A stretch of 64,000 nt of DNA, taken from Alphaproteobacteria bacterium (GTDB lineage: Bacteria; Pseudomonadota; Alphaproteobacteria; Micavibrionales; Micavibrionaceae). The notes beneath the pieces were generated by a model. That model worked only from the letters and a program-made list of their open reading frames with translations. It was not told where the DNA came from and did no database searches. Position numbers and translations under genes: made by a program. The stretch covers positions 1,856,042-1,920,041 of the forward strand of contig JAUHWR010000001.1 in NCBI GenBank assembly GCA_030427385.1, written 5' to 3'. Shown one piece after another: positions 8,224-18,360 of this stretch; within the stretch, counting starts at the first letter, position 1; each line of letters begins with the position of its first letter.

Positions 8224-10740
8224 ATGCCATATAAGCTTATGCGGTTTTTAAAATCATTTATTTTATGGATGTTATCCTTGGGGCTGCTCGCCGGGATTGC
8301 GGTTGTGGCGTTTGTTGCGGTGCTGTTTCATAATTATGCGCAGGACTTGCCCGATCACCACCAATTACAAAAATACGCGCCGCCGATTGTCACGCGCCTT
8401 TATGCCGCCGATGGGCGTTTAATGCAGGAATATGCCCGTGAAAAGCGGATTTTTATTCCCATTCGTCAAATTCCCGACCAGGTAAAGAACGCCTTTATTG
8501 CCGCAGAAGATCAAAATTTTTACAAGCATCAGGGCGTTGACCCCACCGCGATAGCCCGCGCCGCCGTGGTCTATATTCAACATAAAATGGGTAAAGATGT
8601 CGATGTGGTCGGCGGCTCCACCATTACGCAACAGGTGGTGAAAAACTTCCTTTTGACCAATGAGCGGTCATTCAAACGTAAAATTCGCGAAGCAATTTTG
8701 GCGCACCGCATGGAAACCGCCCTGTCAAAAGACAAAATTCTGGAACTGTACCTGAACCAGATTTATTTGGGCGATGGCACGTACGGCGTGGCGGCGGCGG
8801 GGCTGCATTATTTCGGCAAACCATTGGATGAGCTGAGCATTGCGGAGATCGCTTATCTTGCCGCCCTACCGAAAGCGCCGAGCAATTATGATCCGATTGA
8901 CAATAAAGACGCCGCCACCGCGCGTCGTAATTATGTGATCGAGCGGATGCATGAAGAAAATTATATTGATGATGCCGCTTATGACGTGGCAATCCTGCAA
9001 CCCTTAAAGGCGATCAGCCACGATAAATCCGATACCGTCTCCGCCCCCTATTTTGCCGAGGAAGTGCGCCGCGAATTGGCGGATAAATTTGGGGAAGATG
9101 TGCTCTATGGCGGCGGTTTGGCGGTGCATACATCAGTTAACCCGACCTTACAAGCCTATGCGACCGATGCCTTGCGCGATGGGTTAATGTCCTATGATAA
9201 ACGCCATGGCTGGCGCGGGCCGATTACCAATTTAAAAGATGCGGACAGTCTGTCCGATGCCATCAAAGATTTTGACCGTACGTCTGACATTCTGGAGACA
9301 TGGGATGTTGCCATTGTGACCGATGCCAGCCCGTCTTCGGCATCTTTACGCCTCAAGAAGGGCTCACGCGGGACGTTAACACTGGAAAATGCGAAATGGA
9401 CGGGGAAAAGCTCAATTTCTGAATTTCTCAGTATTGGCGATGTGATTGCCGTCGAAAAAGTAAAAGATAGCGACGATCACTATCAATTACAGCAAATCCC
9501 GAAAGTGCGCGGCGCGATTATGGCGATGGATCCGAATACGGGGCGCGTTCTCGCCATGAAGGGCGGCTGGCGCTACGGGGCGGACCAATTCAACCGCGCC
9601 ACGCAGGCAATGCGTCAACCGGGCTCTGCCTTTAAGCCATTTGTCTATCTAACGGCACTTGAGAAGGGGTTCACCCCCGCCACATTAATTTTGGACGCGC
9701 CGTTCCGTATTGAAGATCGCCCCGGACATTTCTGGAGCCCGAAGAATTATTCCAATGAATTTTATGGGCCGACCCCGCTGCGGGTCGGGATTGAAAAATC
9801 ACGGAATTTGATGACGGTACGTCTGGCAAATTATGTGGGCATGCCCGCCGTGAAGGAAACGGCGGAGCGCTTTGGCGTGGTGGAGAACATGGTGCCGAAC
9901 CTGTCCAATTCTCTTGGCGCCGCGGAAACCACTCTATTTGCCATGACCAATGGCTATGCCGAAATTTTGAATGGCGGCAAAAAATTAAACCCCAGCTTTA
10001 TCGACCGCATACAGGATCGCTACGGCAATACCATTTTAAAACATGACCAGCGTTTATGCCAGGGTTGCGGTAAGCTGATTAAATGGGAAGGTCAGGAAAC
10101 GCCTTTGATTCCTGATAACCGCGAACAAATCGCCGATCCGCTGAATACATATCAAATCGTCTCGATTATGGAAGGCGTGGTCAAGCGCGGCACAGGTGTA
10201 CGTCTCGCCAGTTTAGGACATCCTCTCGGCGGTAAGACAGGGACCACAAATGAATCCAAGGATGCGTGGTTTATCGGCTTCTCATCCGATTTGGTGGTCG
10301 GGGTATATATCGGTTTTGATGATCCCAAACCGCTTGGGAAGAAAGAAACCGGCTCCTCCGTGGCGCTTCCTGTGTTTAAATCCTTCATGGAGCAAGCCTT
10401 AAAGGATAAAACCCCGATGCCGTTCCGCGTGCCCAAGGGAATTAAACAAGTCCGTATTAATGCCGATGATGGCACCCGTGCCACCGCATCCGGAAGCAAA
10501 GTTATCTGGGAAGCTTTTCTGCCAGGAACCGAGCCGGATGAGAGTGTTTATTTGCTGGATCGTGATGGCCGCATAAGAAAATTGCCTTCTCGATTATATC
10601 GTGATAATTATATGACAATGACGGATCGTTATGTGCAGCCGGGAACAAACCAAAATAACAATATTGGTTATACCGACCGCTATACCGGCACGTCCCGCAC
10701 CCCCGCCCCGACGACAACGGGCACGGGTGGATTATATTAA
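8224..10740 (+). CDS. mrcA: Penicillin-binding protein 1A (bifunctional transglycosylase/transpeptidase)
   Basis: 838 residues with one N-terminal membrane anchor (about 10-33). The GT51 transglycosylase domain has AEDQNFYKHQGVD with the catalytic Glu near 94, and GGSTITQQVVKN. The transpeptidase domain has SAFK (Ser468-Lys471), SRN, and KTGT starting at Lys671. An OB-like insert lies between them. The enzyme polymerises and crosslinks peptidoglycan in the periplasm. The C-terminal tail is proline/threonine rich and ends GGLY, probably disordered. A CxxC pair (RLCQGCGKL) in the transpeptidase region is less usual. The gene follows uppP directly. Confidence 0.95.
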   Translation: MPYKLMRFLKSFILWMLSLGLLAGIAVVAFVAVLFHNYAQDLPDHHQLQKYAPPIVTRLYAADGRLMQEYAREKRIFIPIRQIPDQVKNAFIAAEDQNFYKHQGVDPTAIARAAVVYIQHKMGKDVDVVGGSTITQQVVKNFLLTNERSFKRKIREAILAHRMETALSKDKILELYLNQIYLGDGTYGVAAAGLHYFGKPLDELSIAEIAYLAALPKAPSNYDPIDNKDAATARRNYVIERMHEENYIDDAAYDVAILQPLKAISHDKSDTVSAPYFAEEVRRELADKFGEDVLYGGGLAVHTSVNPTLQAYATDALRDGLMSYDKRHGWRGPITNLKDADSLSDAIKDFDRTSDILETWDVAIVTDASPSSASLRLKKGSRGTLTLENAKWTGKSSISEFLSIGDVIAVEKVKDSDDHYQLQQIPKVRGAIMAMDPNTGRVLAMKGGWRYGADQFNRATQAMRQPGSAFKPFVYLTALEKGFTPATLILDAPFRIEDRPGHFWSPKNYSNEFYGPTPLRVGIEKSRNLMTVRLANYVGMPAVKETAERFGVVENMVPNLSNSLGAAETTLFAMTNGYAEILNGGKKLNPSFIDRIQDRYGNTILKHDQRLCQGCGKLIKWEGQETPLIPDNREQIADPLNTYQIVSIMEGVVKRGTGVRLASLGHPLGGKTGTTNESKDAWFIGFSSDLVVGVYIGFDDPKPLGKKETGSSVALPVFKSFMEQALKDKTPMPFRVPKGIKQVRINADDGTRATASGSKVIWEAFLPGTEPDESVYLLDRDGRIRKLPSRLYRDNYMTMTDRYVQPGTNQNNNIGYTDRYTGTSRTPAPTTTGTGGLY

Positions 10741-10773
10741 ATAAGAATAAAAAAAGTAAATACAGGGCCTTAC

Positions 10774-11544
10774 ATGAAACACAATTTTGACGCTGCGCAG
10801 GGTCAGCCTACTACTCCCTTACCAAATTTAGACTCGCCAATTATTGAAACGATCAGAAACGATGACGATTTATTTGGCCGCATCATATTTTTTCCACATA
10901 TGCATGATTTTTATATTGATGGCGAAATGGTGGAAGATGAAGAGGGTAATCATACAGAACGCAGAGCAAAATATAACCAATCAGCCTTTTTAGTTTTAGG
11001 GTATGGGCAAGCCATTAGAGATACGAATGAGCTTTGTTTTGCCGGAGTTTTTCTTAATCACGCCGCGCTAAATCAGAATGACCTTTCTGTCATTAAGGTA
11101 GGAGACGTATACCGCAAAACAAAAAGCACCGAACCGGATTTACCCGCTGTTTGTAAAAATATAGATTTTCGTTTAGGCGGGTTTTCTTCTTCTAAATTGG
11201 CTTTCCTTGCTTGTGAGAGGCATTTGATTACGGATCGTGATTCACCGATGGTTCTTGAAGATAATCTGGATTTCGGGTTTGTTATTGACCCGACAAATGA
11301 ACGTATCAGCGAGATTTTCACGCAAAGCCCGGAGGGGCGCAAGCCACAATTCTTTGTCGGGTTACAGCCTATTGAGAGAGGCGAACTTTACACAGCGCTC
11401 AGGGAGGGCAGAGCCCATCTATGTCCGCGGGAACTTAATTTTCTGGATATATCAGACACAGTTAAAATGACACAAATTGCAAGGCTATCTACCGAGAAAT
11501 TCGAGTCAACCAGCGGCATGACGGCCCCTGCGAGAATGATGTAA
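10774..11544 (+). CDS. Hypothetical protein
   Basis: 256 residues, no signal peptide or membrane helix, no motif I recognise. It has an acidic N-terminal half (IETIRNDDDLFGR, GEMVEDEEGNH) and alternates beta-like stretches (SAFLVLGYG, KPQFFVGLQP). It starts 33 bases after mrcA and is followed 34 bases later by another unknown gene in the same direction, so it could be a tail of the uppP-mrcA transcript. Composition is more A+T rich than mrcA. It shows a faint resemblance in order of elements to the next gene (see findings). Confidence 0.65.
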   Translation: MKHNFDAAQGQPTTPLPNLDSPIIETIRNDDDLFGRIIFFPHMHDFYIDGEMVEDEEGNHTERRAKYNQSAFLVLGYGQAIRDTNELCFAGVFLNHAALNQNDLSVIKVGDVYRKTKSTEPDLPAVCKNIDFRLGGFSSSKLAFLACERHLITDRDSPMVLEDNLDFGFVIDPTNERISEIFTQSPEGRKPQFFVGLQPIERGELYTALREGRAHLCPRELNFLDISDTVKMTQIARLSTEKFESTSGMTAPARMM

Positions 11545-11578
11545 CGATAAAAAACAAATATTTGAGAAAGTTGCTTAT

Positions 11579-12298
11579 ATGAACAGTTTTCATCACATGA
11601 GTTTTGATAAAGCCAGAGCGGATGAGCGTTTGCTGACGCTTGATACGATGTCTGATCTTGTTGGAAAATTATTGCTAAGGCCGAATGATACACCTGAACA
11701 TTTCAGAACAACTTATAAAATGAATGGCGTATATTTAATATTAGGTATTGATAAATATCAGCCGGAACCGGAAGTCGTTCTTACCAGATTAAATCGTTTT
11801 TCACCTTATGAAGAACAGGATATTTTAAAACGTGCGAACGTCACCGCCCCGCAAAATGTATCATTTCCGATTTCAGAGGGCGGGGATTCTTATGATAATA
11901 TTGGCAGGATATTCGTCAAATCGTCCTTTTTAAAACAAAAACAGCTTATGTCTGATTGTGATTTTGGCAAAATCTCTCTCATTTTTTCTTCTGAACGGGT
12001 ACGTAATGCGATGCTTAATCCCGATATATACCCGCACATGCTGGTTACATTGGGCGCGGAAGGCGTTCCTTATAGTCAGATAGAGGCCGGATTAACATTA
12101 GGAAATGATTTTATTCTTGAGTCCGATGGCGAAGATATTTTTAGCACTACTCGGAAAGATATGTGGCGCAGTATTTTTGAAAAACATCTCAAATCCGATG
12201 TGGCAAAATTAAATTGTCCGCAATATTACGATCCCAAGGGACCACGCCCGAACATGTCCTATCCATGGGAGCAAAGGCATCCTTTTTTAGAAAATTAA
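11579..12298 (+). CDS. Hypothetical protein
   Basis: 239 residues, soluble, with no recognised domain. The predicted pattern is mixed alpha/beta: GVYLILGIDKY, a central segment with IGRIFVKSSFLK and KISLIFSSERV, then PHMLVTLGAEG. It ends PWEQRHPFLEN. It lies in tandem with the preceding unknown gene and overlaps the convergent peroxiredoxin gene by four bases. The pair is probably co-transcribed. The two proteins may be distant paralogues, since both have a xLxLGx strand early and a hydrophobic strand before a final helical part, but this is only visual. Confidence 0.65.
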   Translation: MNSFHHMSFDKARADERLLTLDTMSDLVGKLLLRPNDTPEHFRTTYKMNGVYLILGIDKYQPEPEVVLTRLNRFSPYEEQDILKRANVTAPQNVSFPISEGGDSYDNIGRIFVKSSFLKQKQLMSDCDFGKISLIFSSERVRNAMLNPDIYPHMLVTLGAEGVPYSQIEAGLTLGNDFILESDGEDIFSTTRKDMWRSIFEKHLKSDVAKLNCPQYYDPKGPRPNMSYPWEQRHPFLEN

Positions 12299-12780
12299 AG
12301 TTTTGCCAAACAGATCCCCGCAGCGGAGGCTTCCAACGCGCCGGGGCTGTCTTCAATTTCCAGCTCTTTTACAACGCCTTTATCGACAATCATCATGTAA
12401 CGTTTGCTTCTTATGCCTAAACCATGGCCAGATCCATCAAACTCCAATCCCATTGCCTTGGCAAAATCGCCATTACCATCAGGCAACATGGTAATCTTGC
12501 CATTCGCACCGGAGACAATTTCCCAATGATGCATCACAAACGGATCATTGACCGCGGTGCAAATAACCTCATCCACACCTTTATCTTTTATATCTCCGAT
12601 ATTTTTCAAATAATCCGGTAAATGTTGCTGGGCACAGGTCGGTGTAAATGCTCCCGGTACGCCGAATAATACAACTTTTTTACCTTTAAAAATATCTTTG
12701 GTTTTCACATCCGTCATCCCGCTTGCGCCAAAAACTTTTAAGGTCACCTGTGGAATTTTATCACCGATTTTAATGCTCAT
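12295..12780 (-). CDS. Peroxiredoxin (Prx5/AhpE-like, redoxin domain)
   Basis: 161 residues from the ATG at 12780; another ATG lies just upstream at 12783. The second is preferred because AGGAG then sits about 6 bases ahead. The core GAFTPTCAQQHLPDYL carries the peroxidatic Cys in the TPTC form of Prx5-type enzymes, and EICTAVNDPFV-like sequence follows as in plant type II and bacterial Prx5 proteins. These reduce H2O2 and alkyl hydroperoxides using glutaredoxin or thioredoxin. No fused glutaredoxin domain is present. It is cytoplasmic and stands alone. Confidence 0.92.
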   Translation of the reverse strand: MSIKIGDKIPQVTLKVFGASGMTDVKTKDIFKGKKVVLFGVPGAFTPTCAQQHLPDYLKNIGDIKDKGVDEVICTAVNDPFVMHHWEIVSGANGKITMLPDGNGDFAKAMGLEFDGSGHGLGIRSKRYMMIVDKGVVKELEIEDSPGALEASAAGICLAKL

Positions 12781-12941
12781 CATTCTCTCCTGTTTGTTTT
12801 TACATCTTAACCAAGTTACAAATCCGATAAAGCGAAATTTATACTATGCAAGACAAGCATAAACATTATTAGAGCGTCAAAATAACGCAACTACACCACA
12901 AACTATACCTGATGCATCGACTCTACTGACACCTGAACGAT

Positions 12942-12969
12942 AAAAAAAGCCCGCATATTGCGGGCTTTT
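12942..12969 (-). terminator. Intrinsic terminator of serA
   Basis: A GCCCGC / GCGGGC stem (12949-12954 with 12960-12965) with a five-base loop is extended by A/T pairs and flanked on the minus-strand exit side by a run of seven T. It begins 9 bases after the serA stop codon. Confidence 0.9.
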
Positions 12970-12977
12970 CTTGAATA

Positions 12978-14567
12978 TTAAAATTTTAATCGTTTCGCAT
13001 TTTGGACTTGCGGCAGATTGACAATTTCATCAAAAACCGCATCCGGCAATGCTCCATCGAGAGCAATCAAACACACAGCCGTGCCGCTATCTTTCTGACG
13101 ACCCAAGCGGAAATCGGCAATATTGTGGCCATTACTACCTAGGATAGAGCCAACCGCCCCGATCAGGCCGGGCTTATCATCATTACGAATGAATAACATA
13201 TGCGGTGCCAAGGCGGCCTCACATGGTACGCCTTCGATTTCCACCAGACGTGGCTCCTTCTCTGTGAATAGAGATCCTATAATTTTACGCGTACGGCTTT
13301 CCGTTTCAATAGTAATTGAAATTGAACTACGCCATTGGTTAAATGCTGTATTATGGGTATCGGACACGCTAATGCCGCGCGCTTCCGCAACCATCGGTGC
13401 ATTGACCATATTCACACTATCCATTTGCGGACGCAATACGTTACAAATAATCAAAGCGGTTAACGGTTTGGTATTCAACCCGCCGACTGTTCCGTCATAT
13501 TGAACGGAAATTGATTTGATCGCGCTGTCGGTAATTTGTCCGGCAAAAGATCCCAACTGCTCCGCCAATTTCATATATGGTTTTAGCTTCGGCGCATCCT
13601 CCGCGGAAATTGATGGCATATTCAGCGCATTGACAACCGCGCCGGAAACCAGATAATCCGCCATTTGTTCCGCTACCTGCAGGGCGACATTCACCTGCGC
13701 TTCGGTGGTGGATGCCCCTAAATGGGGCGTACAGATGACATTTTCATGATGGAATAAAACATTGTCCTTGGCGGGCTCAATTTCAAACACATCCAATGCC
13801 GCACCGGCCACATGACCGCTATCCAGCGCCTCTTTCAAATCGTCTTCAACAATTAAACCGCCGCGCGCGGCATTGATAATACGTACACCTTTTTTCATTT
13901 TGGCGATGCTGTCTTTATTGATCATGCCCTTGGTTTTGTCATTTTTCGGCACGTGCAGAGTGATAAAATCAGCATGGGGGAATAGCTCATCCAGCTCGAC
14001 TTTTTTCACGCCAATTTCTTCGGCACGCTCCGGCGTCAGAAAGGGGTCAAAGGCCAAAACTTTCATTTTCAAACCCAGCGCGCGATCCGCAACGATGGAG
14101 CCGATATTACCGCATCCGATCAAACCCAGCGTTTTGCCGGTGACTTCGGTGCCCATAAATTTGGATTTTTCCCATTTTCCAGCATGTGTGGATTCAGATG
14201 CCTGTGGTAATTGACGCGCCAAGGCAAACATTAACGCCACCGCATGTTCCGCCGTGGTAATCGAATTACCAAAGGGGGTGTTCATCACCACCACGCCGCG
14301 CTCTGTGGCGGCGGGAATGTCAACATTATCCACGCCAATGCCGGCGCGACCAATCACTTTTAAATTCTTTGCCTTGGCTAAAATTTCCGGCGTAACCGTT
14401 GTGGAGGAACGGATGGCAAGCCCATCATAATCCCCTATACACGCCGCCAGTTCCTCCGGGGTCATCCCCGTTTTCACATCGACGTCACAGCCTTTATCTT
14501 TGAAGATTTCCGCAGCAAGCGGGTTCATTTTGTCCGAAATCAGGACACGAGGTTTCGTATTTGACAT
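12978..14567 (-). CDS. serA: D-3-phosphoglycerate dehydrogenase
   Basis: 529 residues, the long form with NAD-binding dehydrogenase core, intervening (ASB) domain and C-terminal ACT domain. Seen are the Rossmann motif GLIGCGNIGSIVADRA, the substrate/catalytic segments NAARGGLIVEDDL and CTPHLGAST, and the ACT start FIRNDDKPGLIG. It oxidises 3-phosphoglycerate to 3-phosphohydroxypyruvate, the first step of serine synthesis; the ACT domain suggests serine feedback. GGAG precedes the ATG. serC and serB lie within 4 kb, so the pathway is clustered though not in one operon. A clear intrinsic terminator follows. Confidence 0.96.
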   Translation of the reverse strand: MSNTKPRVLISDKMNPLAAEIFKDKGCDVDVKTGMTPEELAACIGDYDGLAIRSSTTVTPEILAKAKNLKVIGRAGIGVDNVDIPAATERGVVVMNTPFGNSITTAEHAVALMFALARQLPQASESTHAGKWEKSKFMGTEVTGKTLGLIGCGNIGSIVADRALGLKMKVLAFDPFLTPERAEEIGVKKVELDELFPHADFITLHVPKNDKTKGMINKDSIAKMKKGVRIINAARGGLIVEDDLKEALDSGHVAGAALDVFEIEPAKDNVLFHHENVICTPHLGASTTEAQVNVALQVAEQMADYLVSGAVVNALNMPSISAEDAPKLKPYMKLAEQLGSFAGQITDSAIKSISVQYDGTVGGLNTKPLTALIICNVLRPQMDSVNMVNAPMVAEARGISVSDTHNTAFNQWRSSISITIETESRTRKIIGSLFTEKEPRLVEIEGVPCEAALAPHMLFIRNDDKPGLIGAVGSILGSNGHNIADFRLGRQKDSGTAVCLIALDGALPDAVFDEIVNLPQVQNAKRLKF

Positions 14568-14653
14568 TTTTTTCTCCTATTTTTGTCTTGTACAGGTAAA
14601 CAGGAGTCAACATCTATCAGGTCTAATTGGCGAATGCGAGATAAATTTTAAGG

Positions 14654-15019
14654 CTAGTTATTGAGAGGGAATTCAAGGGCGAAATTACCTTTATGCTCCC
14701 TGGCATTTATGCCAAAAACGACGCCACCTTCAAGTGGGACATTTATATTTAATCCATCCCCTTTAAAGGAAAAATCGGCACTGCCTGCTGTAAAATGCAG
14801 TGGATTTTCTCTAGGAGTTTCTACGTCACGCTGACCTTGTTTAAAAGCAAGGATAAAAGACGCTTCTTTTTCAATATCATGTTCAGATAACATCGCCTTG
14901 GTGACAATAGGGAATTCCGTACCAGCCCCAGATAAAGATAAGCTATCCGCTTCTGCGCTTGGGCAAGTTACAACCGTGGCAACCAATGCCCCCGCAAATA
15001 ATTCAGATAATCTGTTCAT
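14654..15019 (-). CDS. Small exported protein of unknown function
   Basis: 121 residues with a signal peptide (MNRLSELFAGALVATVV then cleavage probably after SAEA). The mature part is about 95 residues, predicted beta-rich (ADFSFKGDGLNINVPLEGGVVFGIN) and ending FALEFPLNN, which recalls small periplasmic or outer-membrane-associated proteins. No family is recognised. It sits between serA and an unknown gene and is transcribed in the serA direction. Confidence 0.6.
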   Translation of the reverse strand: MNRLSELFAGALVATVVTCPSAEADSLSLSGAGTEFPIVTKAMLSEHDIEKEASFILAFKQGQRDVETPRENPLHFTAGSADFSFKGDGLNINVPLEGGVVFGINAREHKGNFALEFPLNN

Positions 15020-15204
15020 AACACACCGCTTTCTTATTATTATTGAAATATATTTTCATATAGATAAGCAAAAACATTATGATCTGTCAAATTTTGCCTA
15101 AAAAGAGTGTTAAATCATTATATATACCAATCTTAAGTGCATTTAGTTTCCTTGACTTAATTGCACGGCTTAGGCTATTTTCACAAAAAAAATGAGGGAT
15201 TTCT

Positions 15205-16107
15205 ATGACATTGCGTCAGGCTTTTGAATGGGATCATGGGCCCTATAAAATGGGGGCAGGATACGGCATTACGGATATTGAACTATTTTTGGATCATGTC
15301 CATGCGTTATGTGCGCAATCCACATCACCCTTACCGTCTGACCCCTCCCTTAGCGCCACCGAAATTATATCCGAGCTTGCATTTATCACAGGCGCAATAG
15401 AAGAAAACAGTCCCATCGATGCCAAAGCGGCGCGGCCATATTTTGATGACATGGCACGCGCTATCCTTAAATTTGAAAATTGGCGGACGCATCAAGATAC
15501 AATGATAAATGACGAATTTTATCAAATCTGTGATTATATCAATATGTATGACTGTTTTCAGGGCTGGGCGCGGGGAGCATCAATTTATTATGATGATTTG
15601 GCCAATGATACCACCACGGATCGCCATCAAAGAGCTGCACTTGATTTGGAAGAAGCCATCAAAGACATCACCGCTTGCTCACTTTATAGCGAAGCATTAA
15701 GCGAGCCATGGCAGCGCGGCGAAGATGCCTTTTATACAATAATCGGTAATGGTCTGTACGCGCATACACCGATGCCAGTATGGCGTAAATATGCCGCGCA
15801 AGGCGCATTTTTATTTGCCATTGACAATCTGCGCCACAATCAGCAAAGGGAACTAGACGGCCTTTCACATATTAAACGTACACCTGACACACATACACCG
15901 CTTTCCGATAAAGAAAGAGAGGCATTAGTCAAATTTGAAGGGCGCTATCCCGCCATGCAAGCCAGTGAATTCGGCTTTCTGTTGGATCATAAAGCGCAAT
16001 TCCTGCCTTATGGCAGGCAATTGCAACAAACCTTTCATCAAAATATTCGCGCCTTTAATCGCCAAGCTGATTTTATGCATAAGCAAACATTTGAACCGGC
16101 GGCATAA
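15205..16107 (+). CDS. Hypothetical protein
   Basis: 300 residues, soluble, mostly helical, rich in aromatic residues (EFYQICDYINMYDCFQGWARGASIYYDD). No signal peptide or known motif. A GAGGG-like site precedes the ATG. It lies alone between the exported-protein gene and convergent serC, with which it shares the small hairpin at 16107-16131. It looks like an intact chromosomal gene but the family is not recognised. Confidence 0.65.
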   Translation: MTLRQAFEWDHGPYKMGAGYGITDIELFLDHVHALCAQSTSPLPSDPSLSATEIISELAFITGAIEENSPIDAKAARPYFDDMARAILKFENWRTHQDTMINDEFYQICDYINMYDCFQGWARGASIYYDDLANDTTTDRHQRAALDLEEAIKDITACSLYSEALSEPWQRGEDAFYTIIGNGLYAHTPMPVWRKYAAQGAFLFAIDNLRHNQQRELDGLSHIKRTPDTHTPLSDKEREALVKFEGRYPAMQASEFGFLLDHKAQFLPYGRQLQQTFHQNIRAFNRQADFMHKQTFEPAA

Positions 16108-16131
16108 TTTCGCGTCGTGAATACGCGAAAT
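16107..16131. terminator. Hairpin between convergent genes
   Basis: ATTTCGCGT and ACGCGAAAT form a perfect 9-bp stem around a 7-base loop. It overlaps the last base of the upstream gene and stops 10 bases before the serC stop codon on the other strand. There is no strong T-run, so terminator function is tentative. Confidence 0.5.
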
Positions 16132-16140
16132 AAGATCACA

Positions 16141-17319
16141 TTAAGCGGCTTTTTCCTGCGAAATACTCTGTTTTGCGCTCGCATAAGCCCAATCCAACCA
16201 ATTAGTCAGAATTTCCAAATCCGCCGCTTCCACCGTTGCGCCGCCCCAAATACGCAATCCAGCAGGCGCATCGCGATAGGCCGCGATATCATAAGCCGCG
16301 CCCTCTGCATCGAGAGGTTTAACAATGTGTGTTTTGATAAAATCGGCCTGAGCATCTTCGGCGATGGTTTTGTTAAACCATGGATCGCTGATTTTTAGAC
16401 ATATTGACGTACGTGAACGCGCCGCCGGATTTTGCGGCAGGAATTCAACCCAGCTTGTTTTCGCAACCCAATTTTCAATCACATCCAAATTGCGGTTGGC
16501 GCGGGCAATGGTTTCATCTACGCCGCCAATGCGCTGTACCCAATCCAGCGCATCCAGACAATCTTCCACCGCCAACATGGACGGGGTGTTGATGGTTGCG
16601 CCTTTAAAGATACCATCAATTAATTTGCCGCCCTTCGTCATGCGGAATATTTTTGGTAAGGGACGGTCAGGTACATAGCTTTCCAAACGGGCAACTGCAC
16701 GCGGGGATAGAACAATCATGCCATGCGCGGCTTCACTGCCCAAAACTTTTTGCCATGACCATGTGGTTACATCCAATTTGTCCCATGGCATATCATATCC
16801 AAACACAGCCGAGGTTGCATCACATAGGGTAATGCCCTCACGATCGGCAGGAATCCAGTCTGCATTCGGGACACGTACACCCGATGTTGTGCCGTTCCAC
16901 ACAAACACACAGTCGTTTTCGCCGTTATATTGGCTCATATCCGGCAGAGCGCCATATGCGGCTTCAAACGTACGTACGTCTGCTAATTTCAATTCTTTGG
17001 TGATGTCTTTCAGCCAATCTTTGGAAAAACTCTCCCACGCAAAAACATCAACACCGCGCGCGCCGAACATTGACCACATGGCCATTTCCACCGCGCCCGT
17101 ATCGGACGCCGGAACAATACCGATTTTGTAATCGGCGGGAATTTTCAAAATTTCACGATGCTGCTCAATTAAACGCTCCAACTTTTTTTTCAAAGGGCCG
17201 GCACGGTGAGAGCGCCCCAAGCTGGTGTTCTTTAGCGAATCCAATGACCATCCCGGACGTTTGGCGCAAGGACCAGAGGAAAAACAAGGGTTTTGTGGTT
17301 TTTTAACTGGCTTTTGCAT
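16141..17319 (-). CDS. serC: Phosphoserine aminotransferase
   Basis: 392 residues of the alphaproteobacterial/archaeal-type SerC. It begins [18 protein letters not shown] and has [35 protein letters not shown] and [14 protein letters not shown], where the Lys binds pyridoxal phosphate. It transfers the amino group of glutamate to 3-phosphohydroxypyruvate. AAGGAAA precedes the ATG. It faces away from serB, with about 130 bases between them for divergent promoters, placing two consecutive serine-pathway steps back to back. Confidence 0.95.
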   Translation of the reverse strand: MQKPVKKPQNPCFSSGPCAKRPGWSLDSLKNTSLGRSHRAGPLKKKLERLIEQHREILKIPADYKIGIVPASDTGAVEMAMWSMFGARGVDVFAWESFSKDWLKDITKELKLADVRTFEAAYGALPDMSQYNGENDCVFVWNGTTSGVRVPNADWIPADREGITLCDATSAVFGYDMPWDKLDVTTWSWQKVLGSEAAHGMIVLSPRAVARLESYVPDRPLPKIFRMTKGGKLIDGIFKGATINTPSMLAVEDCLDALDWVQRIGGVDETIARANRNLDVIENWVAKTSWVEFLPQNPAARSRTSICLKISDPWFNKTIAEDAQADFIKTHIVKPLDAEGAAYDIAAYRDAPAGLRIWGGATVEAADLEILTNWLDWAYASAKQSISQEKAA

Positions 17320-17467
17320 GGCGTGTTTCCTTTATCGGTAATTCATATGATGTATTACGAATAAATAATTCCGTGGAAAAATGCCATAGTTATTTTTTAA
17401 ACCACAGCGCAGATAGAATTTTTAAAAATTTTGAGTCATAAATAGACATTTCATGCTAAAAAAAAAT

Positions 17468-18355
17468 ATGTCTCATATTCTGACCTTTGTTGCATCCGAT
17501 CTAACGCGCCATCCATTAAACGATGATTTTTTTTCATTTTTAAAAACGCATAATATTGATCCCGCCGCCGCGCTATGGCTTTGTAATCACCGGGCACTGG
17601 ATATCGCACTTGATCAACCCATGAAGGCGGCGGCGATATTGGCGCTTCGGAACAAGCTTGCCTCTTTTGAAGTGGACGTATTTTATACCACGGCGGAAAA
17701 TCGCCAAAAGAAACTGCTTTTGGCGGATATGGATAGCACGATCGTGGTCGGTGAGACGCTGGATGAATTGGCGGCGTTTGCGGGTGTAAAAACACAAGTT
17801 GAGGAAATCACCGCCCGCGCCATGAACGGTGAACTGGATTTTCACGCCGCACTAACCGAGCGTGTAGCCCTGCTAAAAAACCTACCTATTGGCGCTCTCG
17901 AAGAAACCTTAAATGCCATGCAGCTTATGCCCGGCGCGGATATTCTCCTAAAGACTATGAAACAAAACGGCGCAAAAACTGTTTTAGTGACGGGCGGCTT
18001 TACCTGTTTTGCCGAAGATGTGCAAAATATGCTTGATTTTGATTATATTCATGGCAATCACCTTGAAATTAAAGACGATGTCTTAACCGGCGCGATATTA
18101 CCACCGATTTTGGACAAACATGCCAAACTTTCTTACCTGAAACAATACGCAAAGGATTTAGGAATCGAGCTGTCCGATGCCATGACCATTGGCGACGGCG
18201 CAAATGACGTGCCGATGCTGGAGGCTGCGGGGCTGGGGATTGGCTATGAGCCTAAACCGCTCCTTCAGGAAACACTCATCAATCAAATTCGATTTAATAC
18301 CCTCGAAGCTGCCCTATACGCCCAAGGTTATAGCGGGTTTGAAGAAGACATTTAA
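17468..18355 (+). CDS. serB: Phosphoserine phosphatase
   Basis: 295 residues from the ATG at 17468 (an in-frame ATG at 17453 would add five residues; no clear ribosome-binding site decides). The HAD catalytic motif DMDSTIVVGET, motif II VTGGFTCFAEDV and motif III/IV GDGANDVPMLEAAGLGI identify SerB, which hydrolyses O-phosphoserine to serine. The N-terminal 75 residues form the divergent ACT-like part common in alphaproteobacteria. It is divergent from serC and ends 6 bases before convergent yqgE. Confidence 0.95.
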   Translation: MSHILTFVASDLTRHPLNDDFFSFLKTHNIDPAAALWLCNHRALDIALDQPMKAAAILALRNKLASFEVDVFYTTAENRQKKLLLADMDSTIVVGETLDELAAFAGVKTQVEEITARAMNGELDFHAALTERVALLKNLPIGALEETLNAMQLMPGADILLKTMKQNGAKTVLVTGGFTCFAEDVQNMLDFDYIHGNHLEIKDDVLTGAILPPILDKHAKLSYLKQYAKDLGIELSDAMTIGDGANDVPMLEAAGLGIGYEPKPLLQETLINQIRFNTLEAALYAQGYSGFEEDI

Positions 18356-18360
18356 TCCCC

